From Streptomyces populi (lineage in GTDB: Bacteria; Actinomycetota; Actinomycetes; Streptomycetales; Streptomycetaceae): a stretch of DNA of 44,916 nucleotides. The notes under the pieces are model-generated. The model made no database searches, was not told the DNA's origin, and saw only the letters and a program-made list of their open reading frames with translations. Of the stretch, positions 31,687 to 39,094 are shown piece after piece. The stretch covers positions 1 through 44,916 of the forward strand of contig NZ_KZ626907.1 of NCBI RefSeq assembly GCF_002911015.1, given 5' to 3'. The position numbers were made by a program, and so were the translations under genes. Each line of letters opens with the position of its first letter. Position 1 is the stretch's first letter.

Positions 31687-32502
31687 TCACCTCGGGGTCT
31701 GCTCCGAGAGCGCCCGGGTGAACGGGGTGACGGGACGCTCCAGGGCCTCGCCGTCCACGGTGATGTCGACCGCCTCGTTGTAGAAGGCCAGGAGGTTCTT
31801 GATCGTGCCCACCGCGGGCAGCGGATCCGGGTAGCTCCAGACGATGTTCGGCGGGACGGCGGCACCGCCCCGCCACGACCAGTACTCGGCCGTGCCCTTG
31901 TAGGGACAGCCGGTGCGGTGGTCGGTGGGGACGAACAGTTCCAGGCGGACGTCCTCGCGCGGGATGTAGAACCGCGTGGGCAGTGCCGTCTCGAAGAGCA
32001 GGACCGGGCGGACGGTGTCGGCGACGAGGGTGCCGTCGATCTCGACCCGGACATGACGGCTGCTCGCCACGGCGTCCACCCGTTTGTGCGGGTCGCGCGG
32101 GTGGATGAAGATCTCTTCCTCCTCCTCGTACCAGTGGTCCAGGCCCCGGCCGACGCGCCGGAACCACTCGAAGGCGATGTGGCCGGCCAGGTCGGACGCG
32201 GGGAAGGTCCAGGCCGCGTTCTCCAGCAGCTCGCCGTCGAGCTCGAGGTCGTAGAAGACGCGCGATCCGGTGTGACTGCCCGTCGGGGGGTTCTTCGCGG
32301 GCCGGAGCAGGTCCTCGCGCACCTCCTCGCGCGGGAAGGCGTACGTCGGCACCGGTACCTCCGGCTCCCACACGAGGACGGGGTGCCTGCTGTCCACGAC
32401 GGTCACCTCGCCCCGGCGGCCGCGCACCCAGCGTTCGCTGGGCTCCCACAGCAGGCCCTCCGGGGTCGTCCGGACGGCTCGCGCGGTGGGGAATGTGGTC
32501 AT
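31687..32502 (-). CDS. Double DUF427-domain protein
   Basis: 271 residues from ATG 32502, with GAAGGAGAAA upstream. Two copies of the DUF427 beta-fold are visible. The second, with RHVRVEIDGTLVADTVRPVLLFETALPTRFYIPREDV, CPYKGTAEYWSW and WSYPDPLPAVGTIKNLLAFYNEAVDITVDG, has all family motifs. The first (HPVLVWEPEVPVPTYAFPREEV...SRVFYDLELDG) is more divergent and lacks the Cys-containing CPYKG loop. The family is small, cytoplasmic and without known biochemistry. In-frame upstream ATGs exist but lack coding character. Confidence 0.85.
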   Translation of the reverse strand: MTTFPTARAVRTTPEGLLWEPSERWVRGRRGEVTVVDSRHPVLVWEPEVPVPTYAFPREEVREDLLRPAKNPPTGSHTGSRVFYDLELDGELLENAAWTFPASDLAGHIAFEWFRRVGRGLDHWYEEEEEIFIHPRDPHKRVDAVASSRHVRVEIDGTLVADTVRPVLLFETALPTRFYIPREDVRLELFVPTDHRTGCPYKGTAEYWSWRGGAAVPPNIVWSYPDPLPAVGTIKNLLAFYNEAVDITVDGEALERPVTPFTRALSEQTPR

Positions 32503-32916
32503 GACCGTTTCTCCTTCGGGCCGCCCGGTGGACGACCGGGCGAGGCGGGCACGGCCGTCCGGTCTCCCGCGGGCCGTCCGGACGGAGCACGGGCGCTCGT
32601 CCGCCTCGCCACCGGACCGTGGAGCGGGGTGCGTGGAGGACACTTCCCGGCGGACGGGCGACGGCCATAACCAGTCATCCGGCCGAGCACTCACAGGTCT
32701 GCTTTTATCGGACTTGTTCAGCATCATACGACCCACCGCGGCGCCGCCTCCGAATGATTGTCCGTGCACAGCAAGCCCGGGTTTGGCATATTGCGTACGG
32801 AGACCGACCGCGTCGCCGTGCCGCATCGGCGCCGACGGGCACAGAGCGAAGAACGCCGACACGAAGCCGCAGGCTTCTCGCACTTCCTGGGGAGAACAGT
32901 GCGTAAGGGAAGGGTC
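32503..32916. promoter_or_regulatory. 414-base divergent intergenic region with AT-rich islands
   Basis: This gap between the DUF427 gene and the metallopeptidase gene is the longest AT-richer stretch of the window. Islands at 32700-32733 and 32751-32800 stand out against the GC background. Candidate elements are TATGAT (reading left, 32721-32726) and TTGTCC with CATATT (reading right, 32758-32791), but spacings are not canonical. An ORF frame can be read through from 32758 but its first 50 codons lack coding character. Confidence 0.4.
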
Positions 32917-33456
32917 ATGCGTCGTCTCGTCGACGAACTGGTCGCCGGTGTCGCACTACCGGTCCCCACGGAGCCGGACGCCCTGTTCGACGCTTTGATC
33001 CGCTCGGTCAGCGCGAAGACGGGGCGGGAACTCGTCGTCCTGCGGAAGGAGTTCCCGCACCGGACGGCCAGTGGTCTCTGGCTCGACCTGCCCGACCGCG
33101 ACATCATCGTGATCGACGAGCGGGCCACCCCGCTCCACCAACTGGCGATCTTCTTCCACGAGGTATGGCACCTGCTCGACGGCGCCTGCGGCAACCACGC
33201 CGTGGGCCGGTCCGTGGCGACCCGGATGCTCTCCAGCCGCCCGGATCTGCCCGCGCTCGACGAAACGGTGCGCAGGGTGGCCGCGCGCTCCGAGTTCAAG
33301 CAGGACGAGGAGAGGACCGCCGAGACGTTCGGCCTGCTGGCGGCCACGCGGTTCCGCGTCTGGCTGGAGAGCGAGCCCGGCGCCATACCCACGGGCCGCG
33401 GTGACATCGCCGGACGCATCAGCGCGTCGCTGGGAAACCGCCGTCAGCAGGTCTGA
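32917..33456 (+). CDS. ImmA/IrrE-like metallopeptidase (toxin-like component)
   Basis: 179 residues from ATG 32917, with AAGGGAAGGG just upstream; GTG 32899 with GGGGAG is an alternative. Zinc motif HEVWH (His81, Glu82, His85), with Glu136 in EERTAETFG as likely third ligand. The upstream strand GLWLDLPDRDIIVIDERATPLHQLAIF matches the ImmA/IrrE-type proteins that streptomycetes carry next to MAB_1171c-type membrane proteins. ImmA/IrrE proteases cleave XRE-type repressors. No XRE gene lies beside it. Only three bases separate it from the first membrane-protein gene, so they form one operon. Confidence 0.82.
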   Translation: MRRLVDELVAGVALPVPTEPDALFDALIRSVSAKTGRELVVLRKEFPHRTASGLWLDLPDRDIIVIDERATPLHQLAIFFHEVWHLLDGACGNHAVGRSVATRMLSSRPDLPALDETVRRVAARSEFKQDEERTAETFGLLAATRFRVWLESEPGAIPTGRGDIAGRISASLGNRRQQV

Positions 33457-33459
33457 GCC

Positions 33460-34671
33460 GTGAACTCCTTCGGTTACTACATACCCGCCGCCGCTCTGTG
33501 GATCTGCTTCGCCGTGAAGGTTCCGGACCTGTGGAGAGCCTGGCGCGACCCGCTCATCCGGTCGGTCTGCGTCGTCATCGCCGTGGGCGGCGCGGGGTTC
33601 TTCTTCGCGGCTCCCCCGACGATCGCCGCGGTGAACGACGTCAGCGGTGTCCCGAACGTCTCGAGTCTGCTGGTGTACATCATCATCAGCGGGTTCAGCG
33701 CCTCCTGCCTGCTGCTGATCGTCCACTGGCGCGGTGGGCCGCCCGAGCACGTGCGGCGCGTCTCACGGCACTGGCTCCTCGCGTACACGCTGGTCGTCGC
33801 CGTCCTGATCGTCCTGTTCGGCCTGGGTGACGCTCCGGTCGAACGCCGCACCGACTTCGACACGTACTACGCGTCGGCGCCGTTCATCGGCGAGATGATC
33901 ATGCTGTACCTGCTGGCGCACATGACCGCCGCTCTGGTCACCACCCTGATGTGCTGGCGCTGGGCTCTCCAGGTCCGCGGCTGGCTGCGTGCCGGCCTGT
34001 GGATCCTGTGCGTCGGCTGGCTGCTGAACCTCTCCTTCAGCGGCCTCAAGCTCGCCGCGGTGGCCGCTCACAGGAGCGGCCTGGACTGGGACGTGCTCAG
34101 CACCACCCTTTCCCCTCTCTTCTCGGCCATGGCCGCCCCCTTCGCCATCGTCGGATTCCTGCTGCCCCTGGTGGGGCCCTGGGTGGTCACCACCGGACGG
34201 ACCCTCGCCGCCTACGTACGGCTCGGGCCGCTGTGGGACGAACTGAGCGGCGCCAGCCCCGGCACGTCCCTCGCCGCGCCCATCCGCTGGTACGCCTCGC
34301 CCCAGGTCCACCTGACCCGACGCGAGGCAGGCATCCAGGACGGGCTGAGCCTCGTGCGTCCACAGCTCGACGACGAGTTCCGCGCACGCGCGCAATCGGC
34401 CGCCGAAGCCTCCGGCAGCACCGGTCCGGACGCCGTCCTCATCGGTCAGGCGGCGATGATCCGCGCGGCCTCGCAGGCCACTCGTCAGGGCTGCACCCGC
34501 GTACCGCGCGTTCCCGGGGACTCCGCCGTCCCGACCGCGCGCGCCGCTCTCGTGGGCGTGTCCCGCGCCCTGCACAGCTCCCCCATCGTGGCCGCCGTCC
34601 ACGCGGATCGCGCGGTGCCGTCCCGCCCTGCCGCCGAACACGTCGAGGATGGCGAGAAATCACCCACATGA
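33460..34671 (+). CDS. MAB_1171c-type seven-helix membrane protein (paralogue 1)
   Basis: 403 residues from GTG 33460. About seven TM helices occupy residues 3-245, starting with YYIPAAALWICFAVK; then a soluble C-terminal domain with the family motifs RWYASPQVHLTRREAGIQDGLSLVRPQLD and SRALHSSPIVAAV. Proteins of this family are annotated as putative transporters without experimental support. The extracytoplasmic DTYYASAPF motif is shared with the paralogue at 34874. Operon partner of the metallopeptidase; the C-terminal cytoplasmic domain could be its sensor partner. Confidence 0.8.
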   Translation: MNSFGYYIPAAALWICFAVKVPDLWRAWRDPLIRSVCVVIAVGGAGFFFAAPPTIAAVNDVSGVPNVSSLLVYIIISGFSASCLLLIVHWRGGPPEHVRRVSRHWLLAYTLVVAVLIVLFGLGDAPVERRTDFDTYYASAPFIGEMIMLYLLAHMTAALVTTLMCWRWALQVRGWLRAGLWILCVGWLLNLSFSGLKLAAVAAHRSGLDWDVLSTTLSPLFSAMAAPFAIVGFLLPLVGPWVVTTGRTLAAYVRLGPLWDELSGASPGTSLAAPIRWYASPQVHLTRREAGIQDGLSLVRPQLDDEFRARAQSAAEASGSTGPDAVLIGQAAMIRAASQATRQGCTRVPRVPGDSAVPTARAALVGVSRALHSSPIVAAVHADRAVPSRPAAEHVEDGEKSPT

Positions 34672-34764
34672 GCCCCTCCGCCACCCCACCCGCGGGGCCC
34701 ACGGCCGCGCCGCTCCCCCGCCGGACCGGTGCGCCCGCGGACCCGGCGGAGTCCTTCGCCTCCT

Positions 34765-34799
34765 CCGGGTCACGGTTACGCACCCGTACCGTGACCCGG
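34765..34799. promoter_or_regulatory. 12-bp perfect inverted repeat between the two MAB_1171c-type genes
   Basis: CCGGGTCACGGT (34765-34776) and ACCGTGACCCGG (34788-34799) with an 11-base spacer. It lies in the 202-base gap between the paralogues. It could act as a terminator of the first unit or as an operator for the second gene, whose ATG is 75 bases downstream. The rest of the gap has no ORF. Confidence 0.55.
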
Positions 34800-34873
34800 C
34801 CGTGCAGTGAGGTCCTCGCGCCCGGGCTCGCGGTGAACCCGCGCACGAGCCCCTACCCGGAAGGCCGTGAGCG

Positions 34874-36184
34874 ATGAACGGCAGCGGCTTGGTGTTCTAC
34901 GTCCCCGGGGCGATCCTGCTGATCGCCGTCGCGGTCAAAGCCCCCTCCCTGAAGGCGACCTGGCGGGACCCCGCGACCCTGCCCAGCAGCGCGATCCTGC
35001 TGATCGGCTCCGCCGTGTGCGTCCTGTCCGCGCCCCCGACGATCACCGCGGTCAACGCGTTCACCGGGATAGCCAACTTCTCGGGACCGCTGGTGTACTC
35101 CGGCATGTCCGCGCTGAGCGCCGCGTACCTCGTCCTGATGATCGCGTGGCGGGGCGGGCCGCACTCCGCGCTCAAGCGGCGGACGCTCCTGGTCGTGGCC
35201 CTCTACACGCTGGTGATCATCGGGATCGTGGTGCTCTTCGCGCTGGCCGACGTGCCCGTCGAGCGGACGCGGGACATGGACACCTACTACGCCGGCACAC
35301 CGTACATGCGCGAAATGATCCTGCTGTACCTGGTGTTCCACACCTTCGCCACCGTCGCCCTGACGGGCATGTGCCTCAGCTGGCTCCGGATGATCACCGG
35401 CATCACCCGCACCGGTCTGACCCTGATCGGCATCGGCAGTTGCTTCGACCTGTCCTACCAGGTCGCGAAGTACACCTCCATGGCAGCCCGTTGGACCGGC
35501 CACGACTGGGACTTCCTCAGCACCGACGTGTCACCGCCCCTGGTCGCGACGGCCGGCGTCCTCGTCGCCGCCGGCTTCGCGCTGCCCCGCCTCGGCCCCC
35601 CTCTCGCGGACAACGTGCGCGCCTGGAACCGCTACCGGCTCCAGAAACCGCTCTGGGCGGAACTGCGCGAGCTGCGCGGCCCGGCCACAGCGGAATTCCG
35701 CTGGTGGACCTCTCCCGTGGTGCGGCTGACCCAGCAGGAGATCACGATCCTGGACGGCGTCCTGGCCTGCGTGCCCTACCTGGACAGGGAGATCCGTGAC
35801 GCCGCCTACGCCGAGGCGCTTCGCCAGTCGGTCCCACCGGCGGACTTCGGCCCTTCCCCGGGCGTCCGCGGCCGGTGGGCGAGGATCGGCACACGGAAGC
35901 CGCGGCCTTCGCCCCGCCCCGCCGCCCCGGGCCCGCACCCGGCCGCCGGTGCGCCGCAGACGGTGCTGGAGGACGCGAGGGTGGTGGCGGACGCCGCCAT
36001 GCTGGCCGCGGCCCGCATACATGTGACGGGCCGTCACAACGCTTACCGCACACCCGAGGTGAAGCTCCTCGAAACCGTGGAGAGACCCCACACCAGGGTC
36101 AGGCTCGCCCGGGCCATCGAGACCTCGCCCATCGTCGCGGCAGCCCGTCGGCGGGCGGCCCTGCAAGAGGTACGCCAAGAATGA
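34874..36184 (+). CDS. MAB_1171c-type seven-helix membrane protein (paralogue 2)
   Basis: 436 residues from ATG 34874 with GGAAGG nine bases upstream. Same architecture as the preceding gene: seven TM helices (LVFYVPGAILLIAVAVK onwards), the shared VERTRDMDTYYAGTPYMREMI loop, FRWWTSPVVRLTQQEITILDGV and a terminal IETSPIVAAARR. It has a longer Pro/Ala-rich insertion at about 320-350. The pair looks like a tandem duplication followed by strong divergence. Its stop overlaps an ATG (ATGA), so a further small gene was once or is still coupled to it. Confidence 0.8.
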   Translation: MNGSGLVFYVPGAILLIAVAVKAPSLKATWRDPATLPSSAILLIGSAVCVLSAPPTITAVNAFTGIANFSGPLVYSGMSALSAAYLVLMIAWRGGPHSALKRRTLLVVALYTLVIIGIVVLFALADVPVERTRDMDTYYAGTPYMREMILLYLVFHTFATVALTGMCLSWLRMITGITRTGLTLIGIGSCFDLSYQVAKYTSMAARWTGHDWDFLSTDVSPPLVATAGVLVAAGFALPRLGPPLADNVRAWNRYRLQKPLWAELRELRGPATAEFRWWTSPVVRLTQQEITILDGVLACVPYLDREIRDAAYAEALRQSVPPADFGPSPGVRGRWARIGTRKPRPSPRPAAPGPHPAAGAPQTVLEDARVVADAAMLAAARIHVTGRHNAYRTPEVKLLETVERPHTRVRLARAIETSPIVAAARRRAALQEVRQE

Positions 36185-36356
36185 CCGCGGCGACGGAGCG
36201 GTCCCGACCGCGTACGAGGCGCCGCTCCCGTCAGAAGGGCCGCGCCGTCGGCCGGTGCCGGGCACGTCGGACGCCGCCCCGGCCCGCGCCCCGGCGGCCG
36301 TGGACGTGGACGTGACGGTACGTTGTCCCCCGCAGTTCGAACTCCGGTGCTTCTGA
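36181..36356 (+). pseudogene. Possible small peptide gene with a frameshift
   Basis: ATG 36181, coupled to the preceding stop, opens a 44-codon Arg/Pro-rich frame ending at 36315. The alternative frame, open through 36356, looks far more protein-like (AVPTAYEAPLPSEGP, then VDVDVTVRCPPQFELRCF) but has no start codon. A one-base change near 36190-36196 would join the ATG to it and give a peptide of about 58 residues ending in a Cys-x7-Cys tail. Either a mutated small gene or chance. Confidence 0.3.
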
Positions 36357-36417
36357 CGGCAATTGTCCGCCAGGGGCCTTCACGGCCGGACGGCCGCCAG
36401 AAAGGGTGCTCCCGCCA

Positions 36418-37815
36418 ATGCCCGAGAGATCGTCCGGTCGTCGCCCTGCCGCGCTCGTGATCGGAGGAGGCATGACCGGCATGCTCGCGGCCGCCGTGCT
36501 CTCCGACCACGCGGACGTCACGGTCGTCGAGTCCGACGTCCTGCCCCGGCTGCCGGCCCCGCGCAAGGGACTGCCTCAGGCCCGCCACGCCCATCTGCTC
36601 TGGTCGGGTGGGGTGCGGGCCCTGGAGAACCTGCTGCCCGGCATCACGGACCGGCTCGTCACGCGCGGCGCCCGCCGCGTGCCGATCATGTCGGGCATGG
36701 TCAGCAAGGCGCCCTCCGGACAGTGGTTCAGGCGGTTCGACGACGCCCGCCACCTCAACCTCGTGTGCAGCCGCGACCTGCTCGACTCGACGATCCGTAC
36801 CGAAGTCCTCCGGCTTCCCCGCGTGACCCTGCGGGAGCGGACCGAACTCATCGCCCTCGAAGGGGACGCGGACCGCGTGACCGGGGTGCGCGTACGCGGT
36901 TCCGTGGGAGACGGGGTGCTCTCGGCCGCCCTGGTCATCGACGCCACCGGACGCGCGAGCCGCGCGCCGGTCTGGCTGACGGACCTCGGCCTGCCGCCGG
37001 TGGAGGAGCGGGTCGTCGACGCCGGCGTGGGCTACGCGAGCCGGTTCTACCGGGCCCCCGCCTCCACGGGCGAGGACTTCCCCATCGTCAACGTACAGGC
37101 GGACCCCAGGCGGCCGCCGGGCAGGGGCGGGATCATCCTCCCCGTCGAGGAGGGCCGGTGGCTCGTCACCCTCTCCGGCACCAGAGGAGGCCGGCCCAGC
37201 CGCGACAACGGCGAGTTCGTACCCTTCGCCCGCTCCCTCGCCCATCCGGTCATCGGAGACCTCCTCGCCGGGGCGGAGCCGATCAGCGACGTCGTCACCA
37301 CCCACAGCACGGCCAACAAGCGGCGCTACTTCGAGAAGTCGCCGAGGTGGCCGGCCGGCTTCGCCGTCCTGGGAGACGCGGTCGCCGGATACAACCCCGT
37401 CTACGGGCACGGCCTGACGGCTGCCGCGCAGAGCGTCCTGGCGCTCAAACGGGTGCTCGCCGGGCACGCCCTCGACTCCCCGGAAACGGCCAGGCACATC
37501 CAGCGTCGCGCGGCACGCCCCGTCGGGCAGGCCTGGGATCTCGCCGTGGGCCAGGACGTCCTCTACCCGGGCGCCACGGACGAGACGCCGGGCAGACTGG
37601 AGCGTGTCGCCGCCGGGTTCATCGACCGCGCGGTCGACGCCGGGGCGCGCAACCCCCACGCCCTGCGGGTGCTCCTGGACGTCATGAGCATGGAGCGGCC
37701 CCCGGCCCGGCTCCTCGCGCCCGACATGCTCTTCCGTGTCTTCCTCGGCCGGAAGGAACCCCTTCTGGACGGCCCTCCGCTGACGGAGGCCGAACGGAAG
37801 GCGGCGGGACTCTGA
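36418..37815 (+). CDS. FAD-dependent oxidoreductase (aromatic hydroxylase/squalene-epoxidase fold)
   Basis: 465 residues from ATG 36418. FAD-binding GxGxxG is seen as LVIGGGMTGMLAAAVL with VTVVESD at the strand-2 end; then ARHAHLLWSGG, the DATGR motif (VIDATGRASRAP) and FAVLGDAVAGYNPVYGHGLTAAA, the conserved flavin-monooxygenase GD motif. Cytoplasmic. Related proteins often lie beside MAB_1171c-type genes in actinobacteria, which supports a functional unit with the metallopeptidase and membrane proteins. Substrate unknown. AAAGGG is 12 bases upstream; GTG 36406 is in frame but lacks a ribosome site. Confidence 0.85.
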   Translation: MPERSSGRRPAALVIGGGMTGMLAAAVLSDHADVTVVESDVLPRLPAPRKGLPQARHAHLLWSGGVRALENLLPGITDRLVTRGARRVPIMSGMVSKAPSGQWFRRFDDARHLNLVCSRDLLDSTIRTEVLRLPRVTLRERTELIALEGDADRVTGVRVRGSVGDGVLSAALVIDATGRASRAPVWLTDLGLPPVEERVVDAGVGYASRFYRAPASTGEDFPIVNVQADPRRPPGRGGIILPVEEGRWLVTLSGTRGGRPSRDNGEFVPFARSLAHPVIGDLLAGAEPISDVVTTHSTANKRRYFEKSPRWPAGFAVLGDAVAGYNPVYGHGLTAAAQSVLALKRVLAGHALDSPETARHIQRRAARPVGQAWDLAVGQDVLYPGATDETPGRLERVAAGFIDRAVDAGARNPHALRVLLDVMSMERPPARLLAPDMLFRVFLGRKEPLLDGPPLTEAERKAAGL

Positions 37816-37912
37816 TCGCGCCGGGGGGTCCACCGGGCGTTGCGGGCCGGAGTCCGGCGGCGGGGACGGACCCGCGGGACCGGACGGGATCCAGGGCGAG
37901 GGTGTGATCGTC

Positions 37913-38371
37913 ATGGCCGACTGGAACCTTCGGCCCGCGTCGCTCCGGGACGTCGAGGCGGTGGCCGAGCTGCGTGCCGTGGTGCTGCGGGCGGATCTGG
38001 AGCGGCTCGGGCGGTACGACCCGCACCGGGTGCGGCAACGGCTGCGGGACGGATTCGAACCGGCGCACACCTGGGTGATCGAGGTCTCCCGGGCCTTCGC
38101 CGGCTGCGTGGCCCTGCGACCGGACGACGACGCCCGGTGGCTCGAACACTTCTACCTGGCTCCCCGCCTCCAGGGGGGCGGCATCGGCTCGGGTGTGCTG
38201 GGCGGACTGCTGGAGCGGTGCGACCGTTCCGGCGACCGGGTCCGGTTGAACGTGCTGCGGGGCAGTCCGGCCCGGCGGCTGTACGAGCGGCACGGGTTCA
38301 CGGTCGAGACGGAGGATCCGGTGGACGTGTTCATGGTGCGCGAGGCCCTGCCGGTGGGCGAGCCCGGCTGA
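37913..38371 (+). CDS. GNAT N-acetyltransferase
   Basis: 152 residues from ATG 37913, with GCGAGGG about ten bases before; GTG 37904 is also possible. The fold follows GNAT order: NLRPASLRDVEAVAELRAVV, TWVIEVSRAFAGCVAL, LEHFYLAPRLQGGGIGSGVLGGLLE with the acetyl-CoA loop Q-G-G-G-I-G-S-G, LNVLRGSPARRLYERHGF and a final strand. Substrate not predictable. The last gene of the rightward block. Confidence 0.87.
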   Translation: MADWNLRPASLRDVEAVAELRAVVLRADLERLGRYDPHRVRQRLRDGFEPAHTWVIEVSRAFAGCVALRPDDDARWLEHFYLAPRLQGGGIGSGVLGGLLERCDRSGDRVRLNVLRGSPARRLYERHGFTVETEDPVDVFMVREALPVGEPG

Positions 38372-38390
38372 CGCCCGCGGGAACGAGTCC

Positions 38391-38460
38391 CCGGGCCGTC
38401 CTCCGGCACGGGACGTGCCGCCGGGCCGTCCTCCGGCACGGGACGTGCCGCCGGGCCGTC
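38391..38460. repeat. 30-bp tandem repeat, 2.3 copies, each with a hairpin
   Basis: A 30-base unit starting CCGGGCCGTC fills 38391-38420 and 38421-38450, with ten further bases to 38460. Each unit contains CGGCACG-GGA-CGTGCCG, a small hairpin. It lies between the GNAT stop and the regulatory palindrome of the next gene; probably a terminator that has been duplicated. Confidence 0.75.
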
Positions 38461-38492
38461 CGGCACGGACAGGCCCTTCGGCACCCCCTCGG

Positions 38493-38510
38493 TAGGGCCG
38501 ACCGGCCCTA
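38493..38510 (+). promoter_or_regulatory. DevR/OsdR-like palindrome before the PPOX gene
   Basis: TAGGGCCG-AC-CGGCCCTA, perfect 8-bp arms with a two-base centre, 33 bases before ATG 38544. The core GGGCC-GACC-GGCCC (38495-38508) is of the type bound by dormancy regulators of the DosR/DevR/OsdR group, whose boxes have a G-rich/C-rich dyad with four central bases. Two closely related boxes precede the nitrite reductase operon. Confidence 0.65.
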
Positions 38511-38543
38511 CACGGTCCCGGCTCGTGGAGGGACGATGACGGG

Positions 38544-38948
38544 ATGTCCCAGGAAGACAGATTTCACGAACTCGACCGGCAGGAGTGCTTGCGCCTCCTG
38601 GCCAAGGTCCCGGTCGGCCGCGTGGTGTACACCCGGCAGGCACTGCCCGCGGTCCTCCCGGTCAACTTCTGTCTGGACACGGACGACTCCGTTCTGCTGC
38701 GCACCTCGTCGGGCTCGGAACTCGTCCGCGCGATCGACGGCGTCGTGGTCGCCTTCGAAGCCGACGAGTTCGACGTGGAGACCCGGTCCGGCTGGAGCGT
38801 GGTCGTGACCGGACGGGCCACCGTCGTGACCGACGCCGCCGAGTGCGAACGGCTGTCGCAGGTCGGTCCGACGTCCTGGATGCCGTTGCGGAACGCGGTG
38901 TTCGTGCGGATCGAATCGGAGATGGTCACCGGACGCGACCTCAGGTGA
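38544..38948 (+). CDS. PPOX-fold flavin-binding protein (putative hypoxia regulon member)
   Basis: 134 residues from ATG 38544. The split-barrel motifs are ECLRLLAKVPVGRVVYTRQALPAVLPVNFCLDTDDSVLLRTSSGSEL and FEADEFDVETRSGWSVVVTGRATVV, typical of actinobacterial pyridoxamine-phosphate-oxidase-like proteins. In mycobacteria and streptomycetes such genes are often members of the DevR/OsdR dormancy regulon, and a perfect regulatory palindrome lies just upstream. Probably binds a flavin or F420; activity unknown. Convergent with the Acg-type gene, separated by 146 bases of C-rich imperfect repeats. Confidence 0.85.
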   Translation: MSQEDRFHELDRQECLRLLAKVPVGRVVYTRQALPAVLPVNFCLDTDDSVLLRTSSGSELVRAIDGVVVAFEADEFDVETRSGWSVVVTGRATVVTDAAECERLSQVGPTSWMPLRNAVFVRIESEMVTGRDLR

Positions 38949-39094
38949 CACGCCTGAGGCGGTGACCGCCGGCCGGACCCCGCCCGAACGTCCTCCCCGC
39001 GGTCCGGGTCCGCGCGGGCGGTCTCCCGGCCGCTCGGACCCGCCCGCACGGCCTCCCCGCGAACCGGGTCCCGCCCGCACGCCCTCCCCGCCGC

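Noticed and set aside
32758..32916. Longer N-terminus for the metallopeptidase (start at 32758)
   Set aside because: The added 53 residues are Arg-rich and lack coding character; a good ribosome site precedes ATG 32917.
36363..37907. 514-codon plus-strand frame overlapping the FAD oxidoreductase
   Set aside because: Arg/Pro/Gly-rich translation with no motifs; the other frame contains a complete FAD-binding enzyme.
38949..39094. C-rich imperfect repeats between the PPOX and Acg-type genes
   Set aside because: Copies are irregular and no stable single hairpin stands out; probably plain intergenic sequence between convergent genes.
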